Shown here one piece after another: positions 34,563 to 47,500 of a stretch of 64,000 nt of DNA. Made by a program: the position numbers and the translations under genes. Positions within the stretch are counted from its first letter, which is position 1. Every line of letters begins with the position of its first letter. The notes beneath the pieces are model-generated. The model was not told the origin of the DNA. It saw only the letters and a list, made by a program, of their open reading frames with translations, and made no database searches. Origin of the DNA: Undaria pinnatifida. Taxonomy: Eukaryota; Sar; Phaeophyceae; Laminariales; Alariaceae. The stretch is taken from the NCBI GenBank assembly GCA_012845835.1, contig JABAKD010000028.1:14670563-14734562 (forward strand), given 5' to 3'.

Positions 34563-35146
34563 GCCTATTGCGAGGTATATTGCGACTTGAATTTGAGAGT
34601 GAAAGTGACCATTTCCATTAAGAGTAAAAAAAAGGCGAAGAAAGCGGTAAAGGAGCGGTAAAGGAGCGGTAAAATGCACACTTCGCAGTGTTTTTCCCGG
34701 ATATCGTGCTGAAAATAAATACTCCACCACCTACTTGTATGTATGATACCAGCCCTATTACTAGAGCAACCCTATTACTATTACTATATTACTATATTAC
34801 TATTACTAGAGCAGCCGTAGAGGAAATGCCACCCCGGGTGATGAAAACAGCTTTGCCAGCCCACCCGAAAGCTACGAGCTGGCTGCGTGCTACCGTGCTG
34901 TACCTGCCCTCTCGTGAGCAAAAGCCCCACAACAACCTTAGCCGAATTTCTGCGCGGATCAAGAAATTCGCCAGGTGTTATATTGTACTGGTAGGGCACA
35001 ACCTTTCTCAAACTAAGAAGTCTAGCATAAAACAAATGAATTTCGGCTTCTGTCGTACCAGGGCCGATACTGCTGGTTTTCGTCCTTCTTTTTTCTTTTT
35101 TAATCGTCACTTTTACTGTCCAGCTCAACTACAGTATTAGTATTAT

Positions 35147-35249
35147 TACTAGCAACAGCTTTCACCCTCAGCCATGTTGTGGACCCTTGGGGACAAGGCC
35201 TGACCACAGGCATTGGTCACAGGTCTTTTGGTCTTCCTCCCCCCCCGGT
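35147..35249 (-). repeat. Inverted repeat right arm, in the PEX7 3' flank
   Basis: It starts 44 bp beyond the PEX7 stop codon on the PEX7 strand, so it is probably within the 3'UTR. If transcription reaches the other arm, the RNA could fold into a stem of about 100 bp. Confidence 0.8.
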
Positions 35250-35292
35250 AGGCATACTGAGACCACCACGAAGACCACCACTAAGACCACCA

Positions 35293-35578
35293 CTAAGACC
35301 AAAAACACAAGCGGCGGTCTAACGCACACGTGGCCATCAAGGCCGGCGAAAGCAGCGAAAACGCCACCCCCCCTACGAACTCCGTGTGCCCCATACACCC
35401 TTCCAACATGACTCCCTTGCCCCTTCCCGCCGTCCCGACACCCCCTGGATTTGCCTCCGAGTCCCACAAGATGACGCTCATGTCGTACGAAGCTGTGGCC
35501 AAAATGCCAGGCTTGTGCGGGGAGTAGCGAAGTCTTTTGACGGCGTACCGGTGTCCCGGCAAAGCTGACAAAGGCTCT
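35293..35578 (-). CDS. PEX7: PEX7 last exon
   Basis: The acceptor ccttgcag|A completes the codon begun in the previous exon (AG|A = Arg). It encodes [20 protein letters not shown], a full WD repeat ending SVILWD, and [20 protein letters not shown], ending DRRLCFWS and a stop. A glycine-rich loop ([11 protein letters not shown]) lies between the two repeats. The last blade lacks a typical WD pair, as in other PEX7 proteins. Confidence 0.92.
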
Positions 35579-38500
35579 CTGCAAGGAGGTCGACAGCAAA
35601 AAGAAGTTCGAAGTTCGTTGCACAAGGGGGGGGGGGGGGGCGCACGCGCGGGACGGAGGCGCGGGAGGAGGGGGGGGGGGGATCATTGTCATGCATGCCC
35701 GTAGTCGGGTAGATCATGAACCCTAGCATCCCTGCAATACCGTGACGGAGCACGTCGGGTTTTCACCGAACAGGCAGGCATTGCTTGCACCAAGCGGAGG
35801 GAGGGGAGGGTGTACTCATTTTGAGGGAGGAGAGGGGGTCAATGTCATGCACGGCCGTGTTAGTATACTTGTACGTATGACCAAATGACCAAAGTGGTAT
35901 GATCCTCGCATCTCGACCATGCCGGGGTGGAGCACATCGGGTTCTCATCGACCACGCAGATATTGATTGCTTGCACTAAAAGCGAAGCGTCGCGGCGTGT
36001 TCGGCGAGTCGCATGAAGGGTGAGCTGCACTCTACGCTGATAACCACGTGTGGGGCGGATTTCGGCACCTTATGCGTGCTCTCTTGCATACGGATGACAG
36101 CTTCGACTTAATTGTTTCTTCTTTCTGATGTGGCATCTTTCAGATGCAGCCATAGGCACATTATGTACCTGCCTCGTTGAGGGTAGGGTGCCTGACCATA
36201 TGCACACAACGTGATATCGTGATACTTCGTATCGTGACATCGTGAAATGACCCCCCTTGCGCGGAGTTCTTAAGGTTCTCCACCCACCGCAATATGATCC
36301 ACAGTAACTCGACCATCATCTCGGGTACCGTCAAAACATGAGAACAAGAAAATTGAAGGACGGCAACCTAGTTGTCCAGCTCACGTCGTGAGGGGCGCGC
36401 TTTGAGGGTCGCTGTCGTTATCAACCGACGCCAACTCCGGCAGTGCAGCAGCACCAACAGCACCAACAGCACCAACAGCACCAACAGCACCAACAGCACC
36501 AACAGCACCAACAGCACCAACAGCACCAACAGCACCAACAGCATCAACAGCACCAACAGCACCAACAGCACCAACAGCACCAACAGCACCAACAGCACCA
36601 AGGTGCGGGGGGGACAATGCCCCTGCCACTAGGCATGCTATATGTAGCAATGGAATTCCGACGATATACGCAAAATCAGTCAACTTCTGCATCACACGTC
36701 GCGAATGAACGCCGACGAAAAATACACCAAGAATGGACGCTGAACAAAGGCCGCCACGAACGAAAGCTGAGAAAACAATATCACGAAAGAACGTTGAGAA
36801 AACGAAGACATTCTCAGCCTAACCCTGAGTTAGCTTTAACCCTAAGTTAGCTTGATGGTTTCACGAATGGACGCCGAAAGATCGCAACAAACAACCAGCC
36901 CGTTAGGTTTTTGTCAAAAAAATATTTCGGCAGCACCATCTACATTATTTCCTACACCCGCACCCGTCGACGCACCTACCTGGTATGTATGCTCAAAGTA
37001 TGTATGCTCAAAGTATGTATGCTCAAAGTATGTATGCTCAAAGTATGTATGCTCAAAAGTATGTATGCTCAAAGTATGTACGCTCAAAGTATGTATGCTC
37101 AAAGTATGTACGCTCAAAGTGTGTATGCTCAAAGTATGTATGCTCAAAGTATGTAAGCTAAAAGTATGCCAGCGCTGACTGCGCTGGTTATAATAGAGAC
37201 GAAACAGCGGGCACTGGGAAAACGACAGCGTCGGTGTATGGTCAGGGCTTGCCACAAAAAATAAGCACTGGTGATATAGAGCTACCGAGCAGATAGGGCT
37301 ACTGACGGAACAGAACTATTAATAGCACCCAGGCAGGAGTGCTCGCCAGGTGCAGCTATCGACCAGACAGGGCGGACACCAGATCAAAAACGTTACGAGC
37401 CGTCTCCTTTAAGGGAAAACAGACAATGATGTATGGCAAAACATGTATGTCATATCTATCAAGGGCGGAGGGCCGGGTGTTCCACATTTTAAAATCTAGT
37501 AGCTTCGTGTTAGCCAGGGAAGCTTAAGGCATAGTTGCTGTCTGTGAACACGTGACACTGCTGGCTACTGGCATATGTCAACACAGTTACTGACCAGAGA
37601 GGGCTGCTGACCACGAAGAGCTACCAATCAGACAGAGCTATCGACCAGATAGGTCTACTGGTCAGACAGGGCTACCGACCAGGTAGGGCCACCGATAACG
37701 TACAGAACTACTTACAAATATCGATTTCCTGAGCGGCCTCAATGTTTTTACGCAATAACTTCAAGATATTCCCCTTTCCGCACCGCTGAGCGGGCTCAGA
37801 CGCCTGAAACAGAGCTAATTAGAGCGTTCCCACATGAAAAACGCCGTGGTTTGTACGTTGAAACCTGGCTTTTTTTAGTTGTTTACCAAGTATCATAGTA
37901 CCAGGTCCCAGCTGAGCTCAGCTCAGTTCAGTAGCGCGCTGCAGCGCCAGCTCAGCAGAGCAGCGCCGTGCGGTGCCGTGCCTTGCCGTGCTGTGCGGTG
38001 TTGTGCAGTGCGGTGCGGTGCTGTGCCGTGCTGTGCCGTGCTTCGTGCTGTGCTGTAGTTACTATTTCATACATGCCGGGTCTCATTCGACGAATTATCA
38101 TCCAGCACTACCGAGGCACACCACACCTGGTCTGTGAGTACTACGTTGTTGATTCACATTAAATGCTCCCAGCTCGGCTCAGCTCAACAGCGCGCAGCGC
38201 AGCGCCGTGCGGTGCCATGCGGTGCCGTGCCTTGCCCTGCGGAGCTGTGCTGTGCCGTGCTGCGCTGTGCTTTCTTTCGAACAAACAGTACCAGGTATCA
38301 TGCGAAGTACCAGGTACCACGAACCGGTATGATGTACGTGTGTACTCGTCGTTTGTCTTTCTTCATTGATTGTCCCCCCTCTCGGTCCTCTTCGCGTTCC
38401 CCGCTCCCCGCAAATTACACCCGTATTGCCGAATTGAACGTGACATCGCCAACAAGCACACAGCACAGCACAGGGCAATCAGCTCTGCACAAGTAGCTCT

Positions 38501-41500
38501 TGGCATTATCAAATCTCTGTTTGAACCAAATCGTGGGCGTCTTCTTTCTGCCCCCTTCACATTTAGCTCAAGTTCTCTTTTATAACTAATTTTCAAGGAC
38601 GTCAGCCGTGAGTTCGACGAATTTCAGGTCAATACTCATCTTTGCAAGCTGCGTTGTTGGTACTCGTAATATACTACATGGGTGATTTATTACTGGGAGA
38701 TGTCCTATTTTTTGTCCACTATAATGGTAAGTGTTGATATTTATACTTTAGATGGGGAATTTTGAGCTAGGAAAACATCACATCCATTTTATAAATTTAT
38801 CACTGTAGTTTCCACTATACTGCTCTATCATATGTATGGTAGGCGGTATATTTTGTTTTTTCTCCCCCCGGCTTTAATATCGTGAAGAGTACGAATACAG
38901 AATATTACTTCGGAGTATTAGTTATCTATATGTAACCGGTCGCCCCGGTGGCGTATCAGGTTATCCTCGAGCCTGGTATAGGTCAGTTTCGTGAGTTCGA
39001 GCCCCGCCGAGTGCATACTCGTATAAATTCGTTGGGACTTTTTCTTGTGGACAAATTGACTTGCGGAAAGCGCGAGAGCGTGAGTTAGCAACATTCGATG
39101 AACAATCGACGAGCAGTGGGATTGCTGAACCCTATGTGCGACAAAAATTGAAGGCAAGAACCGGGGAGGAGAAGGGATGACACCTGTGACCACGGCTTGT
39201 CCAGAAGCTGGAAAGTGAAAGTGTGCTAAAAAAAAAAAAAAAAAAAAAATATGTTGCTCTTTTCGCGCGAGAGCAGCCGGCGGCGTCAGTCGCCCGCGGG
39301 CTGCTGACGATATGTGTGTGGCAGGGCTGCGTATTATTTAATACGTACCAGGTAGTACTTAATACGTACGATTTAATACGTACTGGTCATATAGGGCGTA
39401 GGGCTGCTGACATGTCAACGGCTGCAAACTTTTCGATGCGATTCGACGAGGGCGAGGGAAGAAAGCAAGAAATGCTGAATCATTCTCGCGATAAAAATGA
39501 AGTCACGTTCCGTAAAGGCGAGGAGGGAGGAGGGAGGAGGGCCCGCTATGACACCGGATGTGAATTGCTGCTGGGAGCTGGGAGGGAGGGCGAGAGGAGT
39601 GCGAGGATAATAAATGGGATGAACAAAGGAAAAAAAGAAAGACACACCAATCGCATAGCGATAAATATCATAGGGATGCTGAAGAGGTGCATAGGGCTAC
39701 GTACTGATCAGATAGGGCTGCTGACCAGATAGGGATACCGATCAGATCAAACTACCGATCAGACAGGGCTAATGACCATTTAGAGTTATCGACCAGATAG
39801 GGCCACCTGCCAGATGCTGCTGTTTACAAGATGCGGCTACTGATCAGACACAGCTACCGACCAGAGGTAACGACCAAATGGAGCTACCGAGCAGATAGAG
39901 CTGCAGGCAAGTCCTCTGACAAGCAAAGGTTCGGATTCCGCCAACAATCTACCTTGAAATAGCGTCCATGCACACAATACACAACTCAGCAACGCACAAC
40001 TCAAATATTAGTAGTTACAACACACAGCTCAACTACAACAGTACGTTTACACCACACCACAAGCCAGCTCAACTACAGTACGTTTACACCACACCACAAG
40101 CCAGCTCAACTACAGTACGTTTACACCACACCACAAGACTTAAGTGCCAACAGCACACAACGCAACTGTTAATGCTTACGAGATCCAACCGAAAGTACTT
40201 ATCATACAACACACAAGTCACAAGTCAACTATGTACAAAGAGGAAGTCAAAGACTTACAACACCCAAACGCACATTCGAACATTCGCACATTCGAAACCC
40301 GTCACAACCCACACCGAAGTGCTCTTCGGGTTCGAGACCGCACATACATGCCCGGCGGTATATAGAGAGTCAAGTAGACAATTTACAAGTGGTAGCTATA
40401 TGCAAAATGCATGGACAGGGTTTCGTGAATATGTTGCGAAGGAATCGCGGGATAGTAGGTGGGGTCACCCACCTCGTGCGGCGGAGGTCCCACGTCTTGA
40501 TTGTTCCGTCCGCGCAACCGGTAGCGACTATACAATGGCTGTACTTGTCCCAATCTCCCGCCAGAACCTCCTGCCCACCGTGTCCGTGCAGCTATGATAG
40601 CCGCACGTTCGTTGTCACATGCCACGGTATAAACGAAGTCCGTCCAATCACAGGCATCGCAGGCATGGCATAAATAAAAAAAAGCTGGATCACGCGCTGA
40701 ATGTATCGCCGCCTTTCTTTTTTTCCGCATCGAGCTCGCCGAACACCGAAGGATGCATCATACAGAAACCACCATGAACAAGAACAAAAAACTCGCTATT
40801 AAATAGTCTTAGCTCTAAGAACAGCGACAGCTCTAAGAACAGCGACAGTATAACCGTGCTAAGCAATAGCATGTACTAAGCAATAGTAGTACTACGCAGT
40901 AGTATCGTATGTATACACAGCAGTTTTGGTGGGGGGGGGTCTAGAAACAGTATAATCGCACTTCATAAAATGAGAGATCCAGTGTTCTGTTGGTTGTCAC
41001 CCACCGTCTCTACGTACACATACGGCAAAACCGGGTTGAAACGATTTGAGTCGCGAGACCGCGATGGCAGACAGACAGGCAGAGAGACAGACAGGTAGAG
41101 AGACAGACAGACAGAGAGACAGAGAGACAGAGAGAGAGACAGAGAGACAGAGACAGAGAGACAGAGACAGAGAGACAGAGATAGAGAGACAGAGAGACAG
41201 AGACAGAGAGACAGAGACAAAGAGACAGAGACAGAGAGACAGAGAGACAGACAGACAGACGTGTTTTCTGTGTCATATCATACGGGTTCTCGTAGTGTAG
41301 AATATGCTGGGAGCTCATGAGACAGGATGTTATGTGACTTGTGCGCGTTGGTTTATACTTTTGACAATGAAGTAAGTGTCGTATTATTATGGATGAGTCA
41401 GGCGGCGGCGCACATAAACCCTACAAAAAAGCAGACTTCAGCCAATGGGTCCCATTGTTCGGCGCGGATCAGAATCAATCCCAGATGCCACACAGATAAG

Positions 41501-44500
41501 ATCTACAGGATAAAGGCCAAGATGGAAAACAGGTCAGAGCGTTGGGATCGCTGTACGATTTGAGAAAACTGCCTTATTTTTGAACTTGGTTAACCTGCTT
41601 TTAGCCCCCCCCCCCTGTCTAGGTTCTCGAAGAGGAAAGATGCGTTCGTTTTTGTGTTCATGCTCCTCTGTCGGAACTGCGGTAGTGACCATAGTGGCCA
41701 CATTTTCGGGTCTTACACCTGCCCGGCTGCTGTTGCCCTCTCACGCGTCACGGACATAGTACATAGGCTATAGGCCATAGGCTATAGGCCATATGCTATA
41801 GGCTTTTGGTGCTATAGGCTTTTGGTGCTATATGCTTTTGGTGCTATATGGTTTTGGTGCTATATGCTTTTGGTGCTATTAATATATGCTTTTGGTGCTA
41901 TATGCTTTTGGTGCTATAGGCCATAGGCTTGAATAACAATAAACAGAAGCACTGGCTCAGCCTCGATTTTAATTGAAGAAGGGTGCGCTCTACACTAATT
42001 TCAGCATAAAGGCTCCCGGAAAACGTATTTCGTTATGAATCTCAGCTTGCGTTTCTTATCTCATTTTGATGCCCTCCCTGAAACTGCAATACGAGAACAC
42101 CATCATCAAAAACACGCCAAAACCGTGCCAAAGTATGACTGGCTCACCGCCACGACAGCAGGACCGGGAGAGTTGGCGTCCAGCACCCTCGCCGTACCAT
42201 CTCCGGAGAAAGACAGGAGTTGCGACGGGCTCGAAGGGCACCAAACAGCACCTGAACCTCGTTAAATCGTTAAATCGTTAAAGATGAAAACACGGCGGGG
42301 GGGGGGGGTTAAACAGAAAGAAAGCATCATCTCATTATTGACGCAAAAAGCTTACAATTTTCCAACGCATCCATCAAAGTGGGCGCGTAAGCGCAGAGGC
42401 CTCGTCCAAAACAACCAAAATAAACGCAAACCCGGTCAACGAAAGGACTGGCACGCCACAATGATATCAACGTACCCATCGCATTAGGCCTTTAGGTGAA
42501 AATAAAGCCTCGTCCGGACAAAAGCAAGCGCAGACCCAACCTACGAAAACCACCCCGCAATCCACGACAGGACATACTCGTCAAAAAATGGGTCCTTGGC
42601 GATAAGGCCTCGTCCAGACCCCAGAACAAGCAAAACGAGCAAAAAGAGCAAAACGAGCAGCAAAAACGAGCAAAATGAGCAAAGGCATACCCCATCAACG
42701 AAACGACTGACGGCCTACACTATCCCAAACGAGCCATCACACTATCACACTATCACACTATCCCACTATCCCACTATACCACTATTCCACTATCACACCA
42801 TCACACCATCACACCACCACATCATCACACTACCACACTATCACACTATCACACTATCACACTATCACACTATCACACTACCACACTATCACACTATCAC
42901 ACTATAACACTATCACACGGCCTAAGCTGGTAGGCCTTGTCCGAACAAAAACAAACGCAGCCAGACACAGAAAATCGCGCTGTGACTAAGCCTATGTAGC
43001 GTGTAATAGTGACTGCGATTAAAAGACACGTTGAGGGTCTCCTTTTTCGGCAGCATACCATAGAGCTACTATTTAATGGTGCGAGTGGCTGCCGCACTGT
43101 TCTTTGTGCGGCGTCAACTTGAATCGCCATAGGCATCGCAATGGAGGAAGTAAAAGTAGTTCTTGTTACGTTGCACCAAGACACAGCACGAATACAGTAG
43201 TGCATGCAGTGGTTGCAGTGGTTGCAGAGGTTGCAGTGTTTGAAGCCCATCGTTTTGGAGAGGTACAGGTACAGCGGGACTCATGCGAGAGGCCTGAACG
43301 CGGCCCGAGTGAAACTGAGAGCGTTGAACCGTAACACCCCCCCTACTAGTTATGTACATATGCTAGTATGCTATTAATAGTATTAGAATGGTAATACTAG
43401 CAATAGTATGGTAATGCTACCTAATAGTATGGCAATGGCACTATTTATAGCACTATACTATTACTACGCTCGAGGTACACCGTCTTTTTTTCATTGTGTG
43501 GGGCTCCTCACTTGAGGTGCATATTGAAAACAATACAATGACAATACAATAATAATACCATAATAATACTATTGAAAATACTACCAGGTATAATACTACA
43601 AATAGTACTATTAAAAATGATACTATAATAATACTTTATTACTATATTAAAATACTATAAAAATACTATACTACTATCATAATACTATAATACAGTAATA
43701 CTAGAGTACTAGAATACTATAAAACTAGAATACCCCTCTGAGGAAAAAACTTTACGTTGGGTAAACTGAAAGCGCAACCCAACGAGGAAACAAACAAAAA
43801 CATCGCCACGGCCTAGGTCTAAACATTACTACCCTACCATTAATACCCTATTTACACTGTATTAACACTGTATTCAGATTGCACAACTTAGGGTTAGGCC
43901 ATTTCTTATACAGTCGGATTTGTCAGTTGCCCAAATCGAGCTTTCTTACACAGTCGAAAAAGGGCCTTTTCGGCTCAACTTTTTTCGACTGAGAATTCCG
44001 ACTGGCGGATCCAGTCGAAAAACTCGACTTTTTCGACTGGATTCTCCAGGCGAAAAACTCAGTCGAAAAAGTTTTACACGTGTTTTTTAAACAATCGCAT
44101 CGTTCATCCCACCACCAAACACACACCCACACCGCCACACGGCCACACACCCATACCAGGTACCACACTGAAGTATCATACAAGGCGCTGACGCTGGCGT
44201 GGCTATCACTGCTGTTGCTTCTCGCAGCAAGTCAGCGTGGCGCATTCCTAGTTCCGCTCGCCAGCAGCGTGTATCACACAACGGCAGCAGCGTGCGGACT
44301 CGATCCCATGCTGCCAACAACGGCTGCGCCTGCTGTAGCTTTGGCGGCTCTCGGCTGAGTGCAACTCCACGAACATAGCTTTGGCGGTTTTCGGCTAAGC
44401 CCAACGCCACCAACTCGCTGGGACGAGGGTTCGTCGAGCCGTTGCTCGCGGAGAAAGCGCGAAGCACAGAGCTGCCAACCGATTTCGACTGCCGTACAGC

Positions 44501-47500
44501 AGTACTCCCTCACACCAACCGCCTCTAGGAAGAGCACAAAAACTATAAAATCGACTCGACTGATGATAAGAGATAAGAAGAAGGACAAGAAGATTCCAGT
44601 CGAAAAAAAGTCCAGTCGAAAAGGGCCGTTTTCGACTGGCGGAACCAGACTGTATAAGAAATGGCCTTAACAGCAACAATGCCATCCCGACGATGTTGTT
44701 ATATTACTAGTAGTATTAGTATTACTAGTAGTATAAATAGTATTAATAGTATTAATAGTGTACATAGTATTAATAGTGTTAATAGTGTATATAGTGTATA
44801 TAGTATTAATAGTAAAATCACGGGCTCCTTCATTCAGAAAATATGTTTGCCAAAAAAAGGTAATGTACCTCTTCACCCTCTTCACCCTGTTCACCCTGCT
44901 ACTAATCAATAGCAAACTGGGGAGTCCCCAATTTATGTTTAAATAAAATCGATGAAAACCCACGAGCATAAAAATAGCATTAAAAAGGGAATACCGAACC
45001 CTATCTAAGCGCGGAAAAAGGAAGGCAAGGTAGCGGGGGGGGAAATGGAAGGCCCGAGTGAACACGGCTTATCCAGAAGATAAAACCTCATATACTCGTA
45101 CCAGGCACACCCGTTGAGCTGGAAGCAAAACTGAACAGTAAAAACAGTAAAAAAGTAAAAATTAAAAATCATTCATCATGATGAGGGCATACACACCCCG
45201 AAGCACGAGCGATCGAAGCACCGCACGCCGACTGCAAAAAACGAGTTTGCAGCACGCGCGATCGAACCCAAACACGCCCCTTTCAAAATATGAGTTTGGA
45301 ACGAAATGCTCGATCGATCTCAGAGCTCAAGCGTATTTTACTACTGTCGTAGTAGTGCTGTTTTTACAATAAGACAAACCGCAGACCCAGTAATCGGATA
45401 AAAATATCGGATTGTGTAGATGGATATCGTTTTCTTGGGCCCTTATCGGATCGGAGTCGATTATCGTGCCGACATGGAACACCTCCACCTCCCTCAAGTT
45501 TGTCCCCAGGTAACGTCCTTGTCCGGACTAAATCAGACGCAGTCGGCACTACACTATGTTCATACCTCCCTTCTCTCAAGAACCCGCCCCGCCGTTTGAC
45601 CGTGTAAAAACAACCAGCCCCAGAAGAAAAATAGCCCCAAAAATGCGGAGAACTAAGAAATTGTTTAGCTGTTATACTGAACTTAGCGTAGGACACACCC
45701 GTTCTTAACTAGGAAATTTACCGTAAGCTTAATAGTATTTCGGTTTAGTATAAAAAGAAGCACTCGTGCCTTGCACCCACCATAAACAGGACGCCACATA
45801 CTAACAATTTGTTATTAATAGCTGCTATACTGACGTTAGCCTGGGACACGCCCGTTCTTAACTAAGAAATCTTAGGGTACTAAACAATGTTATCTCGGGT
45901 TCATAAAAAAAGAGCAGCACTCTGTTCTTGCTTGCATCCACCGCATACAGGACGCCATAGCTTAAAACTTGCTTAGCTGCAACACTGAAGCTAGGATAGG
46001 AAACACCCACTCTTAAAAAAGAAATCCAACCGAAAACCAACGTTATCTCGGTTTCTAAAAAAAAAAGCAGCACTCGGTTCTTGCACCCACCGTGAACAGA
46101 CCGCCATAGCTTCAGAGTTTGTTTAGCTGTTACACTGAAGTTAGCAAGGGATACACCCGTTCTTAAACAAGAAATCTAGCCTAAAACCAATGCTACCTCG
46201 GTTTCTTAAAAAAAACAGCACTCGGTTCTTGCACCCACCATAAAGAGGACGCCATAGCTCAAGACTCTCTTTATTTGTTATACTGAAGTTACCATAGGAA
46301 ATACCGTTATTCAAACGAGAAATATATCCTACAGGTAATCCAATGATGTGTCGGTTCCTTATGAAAAAAAAAGCAGCACTCGACTCTTGCACCCACCGTA
46401 AACAGGACGACGCCCGTGTTCGTCAAACGTGCGCAGGGATACGGGAGCACCTGGTCGCCACAGCTTGACGGTGCCGTCCCACGAGGAAGACGCGAACTGG
46501 TCTTTCGACACCAGGTTCCAGTCCACTCCCGACACCTCTAACATACAAGAGACAAGAGACAAAAGGTAAGAGGCAAGAGACAAAAGGCAAGAGGCAAGAG
46601 ACAAGAGATAAAAGGTAAGAGGCAAGAGACAAAAGGCAAGAGGCAAGAGACAAGAGACAAGAGACAAGAGTTCGTTCACAAGTTCACGACAAGTTCACAA
46701 CGTGTTAACAAGTTTATATATACTTCGTGCGCAGCTCGTTTCACCGCCGTAAGTGGCGAATAATGTCGACGCAAACGTGAGTTTCCAATTTGCACCGTGC
46801 CTATAAACGAGGGACCTCTTCTCTTCCGAGATGGCTCAAGCCTCTTCTCTTCTGAGATGGCTCAAGCCTCTTCTCTTCTGAGATGGCTGAAGCCTGATTT
46901 TTGTTTACAGTACGAGTAGGTCATTACAGTTAGTGGATAGACTGTTGTGTGGACGCCGCTCACCGAGATTCGTCTTTTTTATTTTGTAAAACTATTAAAC
47001 ATAGCTCAAAACACGCCAGCTGTGAGTTGGATCAGTTGAGTAGTCGATACCCCTCTTTGCAAAGCTGCGAGATGCTTCTGCCGCGCATCAACTATAAATG
47101 ACGGTACACAAGAGTACACTATATTATTAATAATACATTAATACTAGTATATTAATAATAGTATCAGCCGACGAAGACAAGCAAATTTTAAAATATCGTT
47201 TCGAGGACATAGGTGTAATTGCTGCGCGAGTTCCTATTGTTATATTAATAGTAACATAGTAACGCCAGCTATGTCGGTACCATTTCCTCAAAACTTCGAC
47301 ACCTCCACGGGTCGGTTCCATCCAGTCCGCTCCCGACACCTCTGAAAACAAAACGCACTCGAGCAACTGCTGTTTCACGACGTACATGGGCAGACCCGTT
47401 TCACAAAAGACGAACAGTAAGACTCGGAGGGCAAAAATATATAATGACAAGAAGAAGAAGAAGAAGAAGAAGAAGAAGAAGAAGAAGAAGGCAATTCGAA

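Noticed and set aside
34784-35128. Minus-strand open frame of 114 codons between the inverted-repeat arms
   Set aside because: No recognisable motif or splice context, and low-complexity neighbours.
36443-36850. Long open frame with Gln/His repeat
   Set aside because: It exists because the 9-bp minisatellite has no stops in any frame; there is no conserved domain or splice context.
36980-37165. CRISPR-like array
   Set aside because: The units are 15 bp with no spacers and the DNA is eukaryotic. The same holds for every other tandem array here.
40592-40680. Upstream extension of the PEX7 exon at 40.5 kb
   Set aside because: The open frame there has an in-frame stop directly before the CTG that starts the exon, and the peptide does not match PEX7.
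41010-41318. Open frames on both strands rich in Leu/Ser or Arg/Asp/Glu
   Set aside because: They are translations of the GACAGA array.
44190-44320. Candidate PEX7 fifth exon containing AAWDRV on the minus strand
   Set aside because: No SGD-type blade sequence or fitting phase; the exon at 42,148-42,251 fits exactly, and this DNA is inside the MITE.
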